NCBI RefSeq assembly: GCF_022429625.1
Contig: NZ_CP092483.1
Location: 1,364,001-1,428,000 of the forward strand
Direction: 5' to 3'
From: Devosia lacusdianchii
Lineage (GTDB): Bacteria; Pseudomonadota; Alphaproteobacteria; Rhizobiales; Devosiaceae
DNA: 64,000 bases
Within the stretch, counting starts at the first letter, position 1. Each line of letters begins with the position of its first letter. The notes under the pieces are model-generated. The model had not been told where the DNA came from. It saw only the letters and a list, made by a program, of their open reading frames with translations, and searched no databases. This document shows positions 8,020 through 16,031 of the stretch, in pieces. The position numbers and the translations under genes are program-made.

Positions 8020-8847
8020 ATGATCAACGTTCAGTCGCTTTCGGTCAGCCTTGGCCAACGCCAGATCCTGCACAACGTGTCGTTCACCGCCGCACCCGGC
8101 GCCATCACAGCCGTCATCGGCCCCAACGGCTCGGGTAAGTCGACGCTGATGAAGGCCATCTGCCGTGACCACGCCTATACCGGCAGTGTAACCATCAACG
8201 GCCGCGACTTCGCGTCTCTCAGCCCCGTCAACGCCGCCTCCATGCGCGCCGTGCTGCCGCAGTCGAGCACCCTGCCATTCCCCTTCACCGTGCGCGAAGT
8301 CGTTGCCCTGGGCCTCACCGCCGGCCGTCCAGGCGTGCCATCAGGCATGCTGCGTAAATTGCCCGACATGGCGCTGTCCGCCGTGGACCTCTCAGGTTTC
8401 GGCGGCCGCTACTATGGCGAGCTCTCCGGCGGTGAGCAGCAGCGCGTGCAGCTTGCCCGCGTGCTCTGCCAGGTCTGGACCCCGATCCTCGATGGCGCGC
8501 CGCGCTACCTGTTCCTCGACGAACCGGTCTCCAGCCTGGACGTCAAGCACCAGCTGATGATCATGGACGCAGCCCGTCGTTATGCCGATGCCGGCGGCGG
8601 CGTTATCGCCATCCTGCACGATCTCAACCTCGCCGCCATGTATGCCGATACCATCCTCGCTCTGCGCGATGGACGTGTTACCGGCTTTGGCTCGCCCGGC
8701 GACGTCCTGACCGATCAGCTGATTGCCGAGGTCTTCGATTGCCCGTTGCGCGTGGGCGCGACGCCGCTCCCGGGCACGCCTTTCGTGCTCCCCCAATCCG
8801 CCGGCCGCCTGCGCCGTCCCGATTTCAACGTCAAGGTTGCCTCATGA
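8020..8847 (+). CDS. hmuV: Heme ABC transporter ATP-binding protein HmuV
   Basis: A 275-residue ATPase of the heme/cobalamin/siderophore importer group. It has Walker A (GPNGSGKST), the ABC signature (LSGGEQQRVQLAR) and Walker B (YLFLDEPVSSLD), then the switch histidine in ILHDLNLAA. A HmuV-type insertion (VWTPILDGAPR) sits before Walker B. The ATG at 8020 lies 4 bases after the hmuU stop; the frame stays open upstream through hmuU but that part has no family likeness. It powers heme import through HmuU. Confidence 0.94.
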   Translation: MINVQSLSVSLGQRQILHNVSFTAAPGAITAVIGPNGSGKSTLMKAICRDHAYTGSVTINGRDFASLSPVNAASMRAVLPQSSTLPFPFTVREVVALGLTAGRPGVPSGMLRKLPDMALSAVDLSGFGGRYYGELSGGEQQRVQLARVLCQVWTPILDGAPRYLFLDEPVSSLDVKHQLMIMDAARRYADAGGGVIAILHDLNLAAMYADTILALRDGRVTGFGSPGDVLTDQLIAEVFDCPLRVGATPLPGTPFVLPQSAGRLRRPDFNVKVAS

Positions 8848-9269
8848 CCACTCGCACTTTCGCCGCCCTCATGGGGCTCACCCTCCTTTGCGCGCCCGTC
8901 GTGGCGCAGGACGTGGCTCCCGCGTCGCTCGATCTCGAGCTCAATGCTCTGCAACCGGCCGAAGCCGGTTGCCGCGTTACTTTCCTCGCCACCAATAAAC
9001 TCGGTGGCCAGCTGGACCGCGCCGCCGTCGAGCTGGCGCTGTTCGACACATCAGGCACCATCGACCGCATCGTCACGCTCGATTTCAAGGATTTGAGCGA
9101 GGGCAAGACCAAGGTGCTGCAGTTCGAGCTGGCAGGTCTCCAATGCGACGGCCTCGGCCGTCTTCTGGTCAACGACGTCAGCGCCTGCGAAGGCACGATC
9201 AGCCCGGCCACCGTCTGCCTTGATGCCCTCAAGCCGAGCACCTCGCTCGATGTCACGTTCGGGGTCTAG
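8844..9269 (+). CDS. Secreted cysteine-containing protein of unknown function in the heme operon
   Basis: A protein of 141 residues that I do not recognise. Residues 1-21 form a signal peptide cut after VVA-Q. The mature part of about 120 residues is predicted to be beta-rich and contains four cysteines, in AGCRVTF, GLQCDGL, SACEGT and TVCLD, spaced as two likely disulfides. It overlaps hmuV by ATGA (4 bases) and ends 3 bases before exbB, so it is tightly coupled to the heme transport genes. A periplasmic role linked to TonB-ExbBD or heme handling is a reasonable guess from position only. No heme-binding motif such as CXXCH is present. Confidence 0.8.
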   Translation: MTTRTFAALMGLTLLCAPVVAQDVAPASLDLELNALQPAEAGCRVTFLATNKLGGQLDRAAVELALFDTSGTIDRIVTLDFKDLSEGKTKVLQFELAGLQCDGLGRLLVNDVSACEGTISPATVCLDALKPSTSLDVTFGV

Positions 9270-9272
9270 GTC

Positions 9273-9965
9273 ATGGAAGCGGATGCTGCACACAGCTTTT
9301 CCATGTTCGCCCTGTTCATGCAGGCGGACTGGGTCGTCAAATCGGTCATGCTCGGCCTGCTCCTCGCTTCGGTCTGGTGCTGGGCCATCATCGCCAACCG
9401 TATCGCCACCTATGCCCGTGCCCGCCGTGACATGGCGGCCTTCGATCGCGCCTTTGCCTCGACCAATTCCCTGGCCGACCTGCGCGGCGAGTATGTCGAT
9501 GCCAATGCTACCGGCCTCTCCGCCGTCTTCCTCGCGGCCATGGAGGAATGGGACAAGAGCCATGCCCAGCAGGCGGCAACCGCCGGCGGCCTGCAGAGCC
9601 GCCTCGAAATCGCCCTCGATCTCGCCGTCAGCGAGCAGAGTGCCGCACTCGAAAAGCGTCTCGGCTTCCTCGCGACCATTGGCAGCGCCGGCCCCTTCGT
9701 GGGCCTGTTCGGTACCGTCTGGGGCATCATGAATGCCTTCACCGCCATTGCCTCGGCTGAGAACACCAGTCTCGCCGTGGTCGCGCCCGGTATCGCCGAA
9801 GCCCTGTTGGCGACGGCGCTCGGCCTACTCGCCGCCATCCCGTCGGTCATCGCCTACAACAAGCTCAATGCCGATGCCGGCAAGCTGATCGGCCGCCTCG
9901 AAGCATTCGCCGACCGCTTGGTCGCGCTGCTCTCCCGTCAGCTCGATGCTGGGAAGGCCAGCTGA
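9273..9965 (+). CDS. exbB: ExbB-type proton channel subunit
   Basis: An inner-membrane protein of 230 residues in the MotA/TolQ/ExbB family. It has one helix near residues 22-42, a cytoplasmic loop, and two C-terminal helices with the conserved segments LGFLATIGSAGPFVGLFGTV, WGIMNAF and APGIAEALLATALGLLAAIP. With ExbD it uses the proton gradient to drive TonB. It could also be called TolQ-like by sequence, but no tolA, tolB or pal is nearby and tonB follows, so ExbB is the better name. It overlaps exbD by one base. Confidence 0.9.
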   Translation: MEADAAHSFSMFALFMQADWVVKSVMLGLLLASVWCWAIIANRIATYARARRDMAAFDRAFASTNSLADLRGEYVDANATGLSAVFLAAMEEWDKSHAQQAATAGGLQSRLEIALDLAVSEQSAALEKRLGFLATIGSAGPFVGLFGTVWGIMNAFTAIASAENTSLAVVAPGIAEALLATALGLLAAIPSVIAYNKLNADAGKLIGRLEAFADRLVALLSRQLDAGKAS

Positions 9966-10414
9966 TGGGCATGTCTGCCGCCGGATCGAAGGCAGCGCGC
10001 GGTCGCGGGCGGGGCAGGGCCCGCAACGCCGCCATTAGCGATATCAACGTCACGCCCCTTGTCGACGTCATGCTGGTGCTGCTGATTGTCTTCATGGTCG
10101 CCGCGCCGCTCATGACCATGGGCGTGCCGGTCAATCTGCCGCAAACCGCGGCCCAGGCCATGCCGCTCGAACGCAAGCCGATCACCGTCACGGTTACGCC
10201 CGATGGCGCGATCTCCATCGAGGATCAGCCCCTGACCCTCGAAACCCTGGTGCCCGCTGTCGAGGCCCTGGCCGTCGAAGGCACCGACGAGCGCCTCTAC
10301 GTTCGCGGCGACGCGACCGCTGCCTATGGCGCGATCATGGAAGTGATGGGTGCGCTCTCCGCCGCCGGTTATGGCCAGATCGGTCTCATCACCGAACGCA
10401 AGCCGAGCCAGTAG
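9965..10414 (+). CDS. exbD: ExbD-type biopolymer transport protein
   Basis: A protein of 149 residues in the ExbD/TolR family. A basic N-terminus (residues 1-22, rich in Arg and Lys) precedes ISDINVTPLVDVMLVLLIVF, a membrane helix holding the essential Asp (in PLVDVML), and a periplasmic domain follows (ITVTVTPDGAISIEDQPLTL). Works with ExbB as the proton-driven motor for TonB. It begins in the last base of exbB and its stop is directly followed by the tonB start. Confidence 0.92.
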   Translation: MGMSAAGSKAARGRGRGRARNAAISDINVTPLVDVMLVLLIVFMVAAPLMTMGVPVNLPQTAAQAMPLERKPITVTVTPDGAISIEDQPLTLETLVPAVEALAVEGTDERLYVRGDATAAYGAIMEVMGALSAAGYGQIGLITERKPSQ

Positions 10415-11353
10415 ATGCAGCGCGCACTTCCCGGTTCGCTGCTGGCGCATGCAGCCATTGTCGGCGTCGGCCTTGTCGGTTTCGCCTGGCCGCAGCCTGA
10501 CGACGCCCCAGCCGCCGAGTCCGTGAACGTCAGCATTATCAGCATGTCCAGCGTGTCGTCTAACGCCACCCAGGTCGTGCAAAGCGACGCGATCGAGAAC
10601 CTGGTGTCGTCAGGGACATCAGCGCCGTCAGTCGAACCGGTCAAGCCCGACACGATCGAACCCGTCACCGACCCCATCACGCCATTGCGGCCCAAAACGC
10701 CGATCGAGCCCCTCGAACCGGAGCCGCCGCTGGAGCAACCCGCCGAGTCCGAAGCGCTGACGCGGGCTGAGCCGGTCAACGAAGTTGCGCTGCTGAGCTC
10801 CACCGCGGTCGCCAGCCTCACCAGCCAGCCCCTGACCGCAACGCCAGCCCCGTCGATCGAACCGGTGAGCAGTGAAGACCTCAACGCCGCTCCCGTTCCC
10901 CGCACCCTGAGCTTCGAGCGCCCCAGCGAGCCCACCGCGCGTCCAACGCCTCAGCAGCAACCCAAGCCACCCACCCCCAAGCCACCCACGCAAAGCGGCA
11001 ATGGCGGCTCCAACAATGCCGACGCGGTCGCCTCAGCCGCATCGTCCGCCCAACAGGCGGGCGGCGGCAGTGGTGGCGATGCCGAGACGGCGCGTTACCC
11101 CGGCGAAGTCCTGCGCAAGCTGCGGCGCGCATTGCGCAGCGGCAATGGCCCCAGTGGCGAAGTCGTGGTGCGCTTCACCGTGCTTGCCAACGGCCAGGTC
11201 GCCGGCGTCAGCATCGGCCGCTCATCCGGCAATGCGGCGGTCGACCAGGCGGGCCTCGCCACCGTCAGCCGCGCCGCTCCCTTCCCGCCAATCCCGCCGC
11301 AAGCCAACCGCGCCAACTGGACCTTCGATGTCCCCCTGGCCTTCGGCGGCTGA
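10415..11353 (+). CDS. tonB: TonB family energy transducer
   Basis: A protein of 312 residues. One N-terminal membrane helix (about 8-25) is followed by a long spacer rich in Pro, Glu and Lys (about 55-190, with repeats such as PKPPTPKPPTQ), a Gly/Ser/Ala-rich part, and a C-terminal TonB domain (about 225-312: YPGEVLRKLRRALR, GEVVVRFTVLANGQVAGVSI, AAPFPPIPPQA). It spans the periplasm and passes energy to outer-membrane receptors, here most likely HmuR. The gene starts immediately after exbD and ends just before a strong terminator, which closes the nine-gene heme operon. Confidence 0.92.
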   Translation: MQRALPGSLLAHAAIVGVGLVGFAWPQPDDAPAAESVNVSIISMSSVSSNATQVVQSDAIENLVSSGTSAPSVEPVKPDTIEPVTDPITPLRPKTPIEPLEPEPPLEQPAESEALTRAEPVNEVALLSSTAVASLTSQPLTATPAPSIEPVSSEDLNAAPVPRTLSFERPSEPTARPTPQQQPKPPTPKPPTQSGNGGSNNADAVASAASSAQQAGGGSGGDAETARYPGEVLRKLRRALRSGNGPSGEVVVRFTVLANGQVAGVSIGRSSGNAAVDQAGLATVSRAAPFPPIPPQANRANWTFDVPLAFGG

Positions 11354-11360
11354 CCACGCA

Positions 11361-11388
11361 AAAAGGGCGCCCGAGGCGCCCTTTCTTT
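11361..11388. terminator. Bidirectional rho-independent terminator after tonB
   Basis: A 10-bp stem (11362-11371 with 11375-11384; core GGGCGCC/GGCGCCC) and a 3-base loop lie 8 bases after the tonB stop. T-rich ends are present on both strands (CTTTCTTT on plus, CTTTTTGC on minus), so it can end both the heme operon and the opposing small membrane-protein gene. Confidence 0.9.
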
Positions 11389-11403
11389 GGCCTGCGGGCC
11401 ACA

Positions 11404-11757
11404 TCAACCGCGGTGGCTCCTGAAGATCTTGACGACCACGACCGCCGCCGCCGCCGCGATTGCCATACCCATGGCCGGGTGCAGCATCGACGACATGCTG
11501 GCCTCCGCATCCGTCCGCATCAGGTACTGCACGAACGGGATGGCGTAGAGCACAGCCGTCAGGCTGCTCCACCACCGCAAAGCGCGGATTCGCTTGTCGG
11601 TCCACGTGCCCCAGACCATCAGTACGACCGGGACCGAGGCGATGAAGGCCCATCCGGTTAGCACCATGATCGGCGCGGCAATGGCGGATATGGTGACGTA
11701 GCGCGGGGCAATCTTGTGGGATTTGTCCTTGCGCTGGGTAAAGTTGTCGGTGGTCAT
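11404..11757 (-). CDS. Small membrane protein downstream of an efflux pump
   Basis: A 117-residue protein with three likely membrane helices (about 20-50, 63-80 and 94-110) and a polar N-terminal tail (MTTDNFTQRKDKSHKIAPRY). I do not recognise the family. The ATG at 11757 has AAGGAG at ideal spacing; the frame extends further up without a better start. It lies 84 bases after the MFS pump gene on the same strand and is likely in the same TetR-controlled unit. A helper role for the pump is only a guess. Confidence 0.7.
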   Translation of the reverse strand: MTTDNFTQRKDKSHKIAPRYVTISAIAAPIMVLTGWAFIASVPVVLMVWGTWTDKRIRALRWWSSLTAVLYAIPFVQYLMRTDAEASMSSMLHPAMGMAIAAAAAVVVVKIFRSHRG

Positions 11758-11841
11758 TTTCAATGCTCCTTGAATGGTGCGGTTCGCTGTGGAACCGCGG
11801 TGGGATGGGAGCACCGGCACAGGGCGCCGGTGCCTTATGCC

Positions 11842-13266
11842 TCAGGCGCGGCTGCCGATTGCAGCGACGAGTGCTGCGAGAAGCGAGAGGGCGGCAGCGC
11901 CGAAATACGCGGCCGAGTACCCACCGGCTAACGCGGCGACATTCGTGGCGCCGGCCGTGGCAAGATTGCCGGTCTGGCTCATCGCCAGCGTGAACAGCAG
12001 GGCTAGCCCCAGCGCGCCGCCGACCTGCTGGCTGGTGTTGACCAGCCCGCTAGCGAGTCCGCTATCGGTCTCGGTCACGCCCTGCACGGCGAGCTCAGTC
12101 CCGGCGATAAAGGCGCCACCCAAGCCGACGCCGATGATGATGCTGGGCCCGAGCAGGTGCAGCACGAAGTTGGCGCCAATGGGAGCCAGGGCGAGCCAAG
12201 CAAGGCCGACGGCAAGCACGACCAGCGATGCGGCCAGCGTCCGGGCCGAACCGGCCTTGGCGATGACAGGCGGCAGCATTCCGGCGGTGACGATTAGCGC
12301 CAAAGCCAGCGGCAATTGGCTGATGCCGGCCGTCATGGCGTCGTAACCCAGCACGTTCTGCATATGCAGCGACAGCACGAAGAACAGGCCCACCGTCACG
12401 CCGCCAATCATCAGCATGACCACATTGCCCAGCGTCACCGCACGGTTGGCGAAGATCGAAAACGCGACCAGCGGATCACGTGTGTTCAGCTCGATGACGA
12501 CGAACAGGGCCAGCAGCATGATTCCGGCAGCGGCCAAGCCGAGCGTCACCGGCGACAGGAACCCAAGCTCCAACACCATCGACAGCGCCGCAACCAGGGC
12601 TACGACACCACCAGTTACCGTCACCGCACCTGGCAGATCGAGCTTTGCCTTGGTGGTCACGGCATCGCGGCTGACTAGACCGGGGATCACAGCCAACACC
12701 AGCAGGCCCACCGGCACGTTGATGAAGAAGATCGCCGACCAGCCATAGCTGGCCGTCAGCACGCCACCGAGCAGCACGCCGGCGGCGCTGCCCATACCAG
12801 CCACCGCACCCCAGATGCCGAGCGCCTTGGCGCGGCCGTCATCGGCCGGAAAGAGTTGCATCAGCAGCGCCAGCGCTGCCGGCGCAAGCATCGCCGCCGA
12901 AGCACCCTGCACGGCACGCGCCGCCAACAGCATCGCCCCATTGAGCGAGAGGCCCGCCGCCAGCGACGCCGCGATGAAGCCGAAAACGCCGGCGAGGAAG
13001 ATGTTACGGTGCCCGTAGCGATCGGCCAGACGCCCACCCAGCATCAGCAGCCCGCCAAACGGCAGCACATAGGCGGTGATCACCCAGGTGAGCAGGGTCT
13101 CGTCGAGCCCCAGACCTGCACCCAGGCTGGGCAGAGCGATGTTGACGATCGAAGCATCGAGCACCACCAGAAACTGCGCCAGCGCCAGAACGGTAAGCGC
13201 CAGCCAGCGGTGGCTGGTGCGGGGGATGGAAGGTGCCGCGATTGCGGCAGACGTTGCATTGGTCAT
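11842..13266 (-). CDS. DHA2 family multidrug efflux MFS transporter
   Basis: An inner-membrane proton antiporter of 474 residues with 14 predicted helices (EmrB/QacA group, DHA2). Motifs include LDASIVNIALPSLGAGLGLD (helix 1, motif D1), the GGRLADRYGHRN loop (motif A) and GVLTASYGWSAIFFINVPVG (motif C area). It should export drugs or toxic organic compounds. The ATG at 13266 is preceded by AAGGAGA; an upstream extension to 13314 runs across the operator and is unlikely. The TetR gene lies upstream on the same strand, and the same palindrome is found in front of both genes. Confidence 0.9.
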   Translation of the reverse strand: MTNATSAAIAAPSIPRTSHRWLALTVLALAQFLVVLDASIVNIALPSLGAGLGLDETLLTWVITAYVLPFGGLLMLGGRLADRYGHRNIFLAGVFGFIAASLAAGLSLNGAMLLAARAVQGASAAMLAPAALALLMQLFPADDGRAKALGIWGAVAGMGSAAGVLLGGVLTASYGWSAIFFINVPVGLLVLAVIPGLVSRDAVTTKAKLDLPGAVTVTGGVVALVAALSMVLELGFLSPVTLGLAAAGIMLLALFVVIELNTRDPLVAFSIFANRAVTLGNVVMLMIGGVTVGLFFVLSLHMQNVLGYDAMTAGISQLPLALALIVTAGMLPPVIAKAGSARTLAASLVVLAVGLAWLALAPIGANFVLHLLGPSIIIGVGLGGAFIAGTELAVQGVTETDSGLASGLVNTSQQVGGALGLALLFTLAMSQTGNLATAGATNVAALAGGYSAAYFGAAALSLLAALVAAIGSRA

Positions 13267-13298
13267 TTTCAGTCTCCTTGTCGGTTTGGTGATAGAGT

Positions 13299-13314
13299 GT
13301 GAGTAGTCACTCAC
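13299..13314. promoter_or_regulatory. TetR operator in front of the efflux pump gene
   Basis: GTGAGTAGTCACTCAC: 7-base arms around a 2-base centre, with 6 of 7 positions symmetrical. The same design, with a perfect match, stands in front of the neighbouring TetR gene. It lies 33 bases upstream of the pump start codon, where a bound repressor would block transcription. Confidence 0.8.
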
Positions 13315-13408
13315 TTACTAGTTTCAAGAAATGGCGCCGTAACGCCTTCCCTTGGCGGGGAGGGCAGGGCGCCAGTGAAAGCCAGCGGACAGCTTCGAAA
13401 TTGTATTC

Positions 13409-13427
13409 CCGGCGGTTGTTCCGCCGG
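13409..13427 (-). terminator. Hairpin between tetR and the pump gene
   Basis: CCGGCGG (13409-13415) and CCGCCGG (13421-13427) form a 7-bp stem with a 5-base loop just downstream of the TetR stop. On the minus strand the tail is only moderately T-rich (GAATACAATTT), so this is a possible weak terminator that would separate the two transcription units. Confidence 0.5.
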
Positions 13428-13439
13428 ATCGGCTACCGG

Positions 13440-13997
13440 CTAGTGCCGGATATTGCGGGCCACGATGCGAGCCCAATCGTCATCGAACTCGTAGATGTCG
13501 GTGGTGGTGATCAGGTGGCAGAGCTGGCCGAACGCAATGAAGCGCTGCACGGCATCGTCGCTGGCCCCACTGCGCTGCTTGGTGAACCGCACGATGCGGG
13601 CCAGCCCGCGCCGCACCACTTCGCGGATCGCCGGAATGTCCGAAGCGCCCTGCGCGTGCACTTGGATCATGATGATCGTCCGGTCGGCGATGAGATCTGC
13701 ATAGCCTTCGCCCATCTGGTCGAGGATTTCGTCCGGCGATCGGCCCTCGGCGGCAGCCGCACTCCGTTCCAGCGTCTCCTCGATCCGTTCGTAGCAGCGC
13801 TCCACCGCCGCTACGAACAGCTCCTCCTTGGTGGGAAACAGCTTGAACACATAGGCCTGGCTGATCCCGGCTCCGGCCGCGACGGCGGTCACCGGCGTCG
13901 AAGCAAAGCCGGCCTTGGCAAAGGCCACCAGCGCCGCCTCGACTATGGCTTCGCGGCGGGTATCGGAGTCGGAGAGATTGGTGCGCGTGTTTTTCAT
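13440..13997 (-). CDS. TetR family regulator of the neighbouring efflux pump
   Basis: A 185-residue repressor. Residues about 12-58 form the DNA-binding domain (TRREAIVEAALVAFAKAGFA, then the recognition part GISQAYVFKLFPTKEELF); the rest is a helical ligand-binding domain. I start at the ATG at 13997 because the palindromic operator (14003-14018) begins just upstream of it; starts at 14012 or 14036 would put the operator inside the coding region. It most likely represses itself and the DHA2 pump, since both promoters carry the same palindrome. The inducer is unknown. Confidence 0.88.
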   Translation of the reverse strand: MKNTRTNLSDSDTRREAIVEAALVAFAKAGFASTPVTAVAAGAGISQAYVFKLFPTKEELFVAAVERCYERIEETLERSAAAAEGRSPDEILDQMGEGYADLIADRTIIMIQVHAQGASDIPAIREVVRRGLARIVRFTKQRSGASDDAVQRFIAFGQLCHLITTTDIYEFDDDWARIVARNIRH

Positions 13998-14002
13998 GGT
14001 GA

Positions 14003-14018
14003 GTGAGTACATACTCAC
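14003..14018. promoter_or_regulatory. TetR operator in front of the tetR gene
   Basis: GTGAGTACATACTCAC: a perfect palindrome of 7-base arms with a 2-base centre, 5 bases upstream of the tetR start codon. A further GTGAGT half-site at 13999-14004 partly overlaps it. It is nearly the same as the site at 13299-13314, which points to shared control by this repressor. Confidence 0.85.
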
Positions 14019-14110
14019 CAGTACAAATAGTGTCAAGCGGCATTCGTTTCGGCCAGGCCATTTCCGGCCAGCTCAAGGCTTAGGTGCTTTGTCGCGATGG
14101 CACGATCCGG

Positions 14111-14995
14111 CTATCGTTGGAACTTGCCCACTGGCACACCCGGCACATCGGCCCGGAAGCTGATGATGCCGTCGAGTCCGCCATCGTCAGTCTTGGAATC
14201 GAGGCTGGTGACGAACACCGTCCGCATGTCCTCGCCACCGAAGCACGGCATTGTCGGGTGCTGCAGCGGTACGTCGACGTGACCGAGCAACACCCCATCA
14301 GCCGAAAAGCGATTGATGCGCTGCGCCGATGGTCCCGCCGACCAGTAAGTGCCTTTGACATCGCAGGCCCCGCCGTCCGGCCGCCCATTGGCCTCGTTGC
14401 GGTCACGCAGCCGCCGCCGATTGCTGACCGCGCCCGTTGCCGCGTCAAAATCCCAGCAATCCAGCCACATGCCGCCACGCGAATCCGAGTGATAGAGCCG
14501 CGTCCCAGCAGCGTTCCACGCCAGCCCGTTCGATATCGTAATGCCCTCGGCAATCACCTGCACCGACCCGTCAGGCCCCACCCGATAAAGCTTGGCCGCA
14601 TCGCCACCGGCATCCATGCTGCCCACCCAGAATGCACCGTCCGGCCCCACCTTGCCGTCATTGAGCCGCATCTCCGGCTTGGCATGCTCCAGACGCGCCA
14701 CCACCTCGCGTGCCCCGCTCTGCGGATCGAACAGCACCACGTCATTGCGCAGCGCCACCACCAGCCGCCCACCCTGCGCCAACCCGAAGCTCGGCACCGG
14801 CTCACCAAAACTCCAGCGCTGCCGCGCGCCATTGGCAATATCGAGCGCATGGATCACCCCGGCCGGAATATCGCACCACAGCAGTCGCTGCCGCTCCCCG
14901 TCCCATACCGGACTTTCGCCCACGCCAAAGCGCTCGGCGACCACGACAGTGATCTCGGGCTGCATGCTCTCATTCATCGTCAAAACACTCGCCAT
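14111..14995 (-). CDS. SMP-30/gluconolactonase family protein
   Basis: A six-bladed beta-propeller protein of up to 294 residues (SGL family, PF08450). Typical elements are GVGESPVWDGERQRLLWCDI (metal-binding Glu in GES), RLNDGKVGPDGAFWVGSMD (Asn and Asp of the active site), ISNGLAWNAAGTRLYHSDS, and RPDGGACDVKGTYWSAG. These enzymes hydrolyse sugar acid lactones with a divalent metal. Beside uronate dehydrogenase genes they often open galactaro- or glucarolactone; that is my inference here. The start is unsure: ATGs at 14995, 14977 and 14965 are all possible, and the conserved part begins soon after the last. No signal peptide. Confidence 0.85.
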   Translation of the reverse strand: MASVLTMNESMQPEITVVVAERFGVGESPVWDGERQRLLWCDIPAGVIHALDIANGARQRWSFGEPVPSFGLAQGGRLVVALRNDVVLFDPQSGAREVVARLEHAKPEMRLNDGKVGPDGAFWVGSMDAGGDAAKLYRVGPDGSVQVIAEGITISNGLAWNAAGTRLYHSDSRGGMWLDCWDFDAATGAVSNRRRLRDRNEANGRPDGGACDVKGTYWSAGPSAQRINRFSADGVLLGHVDVPLQHPTMPCFGGEDMRTVFVTSLDSKTDDGGLDGIISFRADVPGVPVGKFQR

Positions 14996-15035
14996 CGAAG
15001 CTCGCCACCAACCGCCGCCGCGTCCAACCCCGCAA

Positions 15036-15105
15036 CGTCATTCCCGCGAAAGCGGCAATCTCCCTTCCTTGTTCTCAACCAGGATTCCGCTTCGCGGGAA
15101 TGACG
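15036..15105. repeat. Family A palindromic intergenic repeat, copy 1
   Basis: Perfect 15-bp terminal inverted repeats (CGTCATTCCCGCGAA, 15036-15050, with TTCGCGGGAATGACG, 15091-15105) enclose about 40 bases. Two related copies occur at 17213-17289 and 56193-56275. It sits between the SMP-30 and GntR genes. The form resembles REP/BIME-like elements of Hyphomicrobiales. Confidence 0.85.
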
Positions 15106-15119
15106 CCGTGAAATCAGCC

Positions 15120-15848
15120 CTACCGCTGCAGCGCCACATCATGCGCCAGGCTCCACTCGCGATAGCGCCGCCGGCCACCCTCCAGATGCTGCCGCATTGC
15201 CGCCCGCGCCTCGTCGGCCCGCCGATCGCTGATCGCGTCGAAGATGCGTCTGTGCTCGCTCTGGATATTTTCGAGAAATTCCGACTTGTCCTTCTCGTCG
15301 GTAAAGCTCGCGCCCAGCGCCCGTCGCGGGATCAGTCGCTCGCCCATTTCATCGACGAACAGACGAAACCGCATATTATTGGTCGCATCCGCGATGGCGC
15401 GGTGAAAGCTGCGATCCGCGTCGGTCGCTAGGCTATTGTCTTCCAGATGCCGCGCAAACTGGCTCAGCGCCTGTTCCATGCGCAGCAGGTTGGTCTCCGT
15501 GCGCCGCTCTGCTGCCAGTCCCGCCGCTTCGATTTCCACGCTCATGCGGAATTCGATGAAGTCGAGCACGTCTCCGATATCCTGGGGCGCCTCCATGAAC
15601 ATCGAACCGCCAACCGCCTTGGGCGGCGCACTGACATAAACGCCACTGCCGCGCAGCGAGCGCAAGCGGCCCTCCGCCTTGAGGCTGGCGATCGCCTCGC
15701 GCACCACCGTCCGGCTCACCGAAAATTTCTCGCAGAGTTGGTCTGAAGGGGGCAGCTTGTCGCCGGGCTTCAGCCCCTCGTCGGCGATCAGTCGTACCAG
15801 GCCGGTCTTCACCCGGTCGGTCAGCCTCGGCGCTTCGGTCTCAACCAT
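15120..15848 (-). CDS. FadR-subfamily GntR regulator
   Basis: A 242-residue transcription factor. The N-terminal winged helix (about 8-75) shows LIADEGLKPGDKLPPSDQLC and SRTVVREAIASLKAEGRLRS. The C-terminal FCD domain (about 85-230) is helical and carries the metal/ligand residues typical of this group (DADRSFHRAIADATNN, with a conserved Asp and His). FadR-type regulators of uronate use (UxuR, ExuR, GguR-like) bind sugar acids. It is divergent from the mannonate dehydratase gene and lies within the uronate locus, so it probably controls that locus, most likely as a repressor released by a pathway intermediate. The ATG at 15848 lacks a strong ribosome-binding site. Confidence 0.87.
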   Translation of the reverse strand: MVETEAPRLTDRVKTGLVRLIADEGLKPGDKLPPSDQLCEKFSVSRTVVREAIASLKAEGRLRSLRGSGVYVSAPPKAVGGSMFMEAPQDIGDVLDFIEFRMSVEIEAAGLAAERRTETNLLRMEQALSQFARHLEDNSLATDADRSFHRAIADATNNMRFRLFVDEMGERLIPRRALGASFTDEKDKSEFLENIQSEHRRIFDAISDRRADEARAAMRQHLEGGRRRYREWSLAHDVALQR

Positions 15849-15892
15849 GTTTATCTGTCATTCAGAACGCGTTCATCTACGTGGTAAAATAC

Positions 15893-15903
15893 GACAATTT
15901 GTC
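15893..15903. promoter_or_regulatory. Candidate operator between gntR and uxuA
   Basis: GACAATTTGTC is a perfect palindrome with 5-base arms and one central base, in the 183-base divergent promoter region. Related TGACA/TGTCA words appear again at 15975-15979 and in the kdgD-transporter promoter (18382-18401), which suggests one shared regulator. Confidence 0.5.
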
Positions 15904-16031
15904 ATCCTGCGATAGCTTTGGGGCCTGCGGCTTCAAAGCAAAAAACGATCGCTGGCGGCGGTTCAATCTTGTAGCATGACAAAATCTGTAATACAACTGC
16001 AGAGAAGTCATAAAACACGAGAGCGCGGACC

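Noticed and set aside
6885..8027. A 380-codon minus-strand frame opposite hmuU
   Set aside because: Antisense to a clear permease gene; rich in Gly, Gln, Asp and His, with no family likeness.
9273..10414. Naming the proton-channel pair TolQ-TolR
   Set aside because: No tolA, tolB, pal or ybgF genes are near; a TonB gene follows directly and the operon is for heme uptake.
13299..14018. Reading the GTGAGT palindromes as part of a mobile element's ends
   Set aside because: They lie exactly in two promoter regions of a TetR-pump pair, and the sequence between them is ordinary coding DNA. An operator is the simpler explanation.
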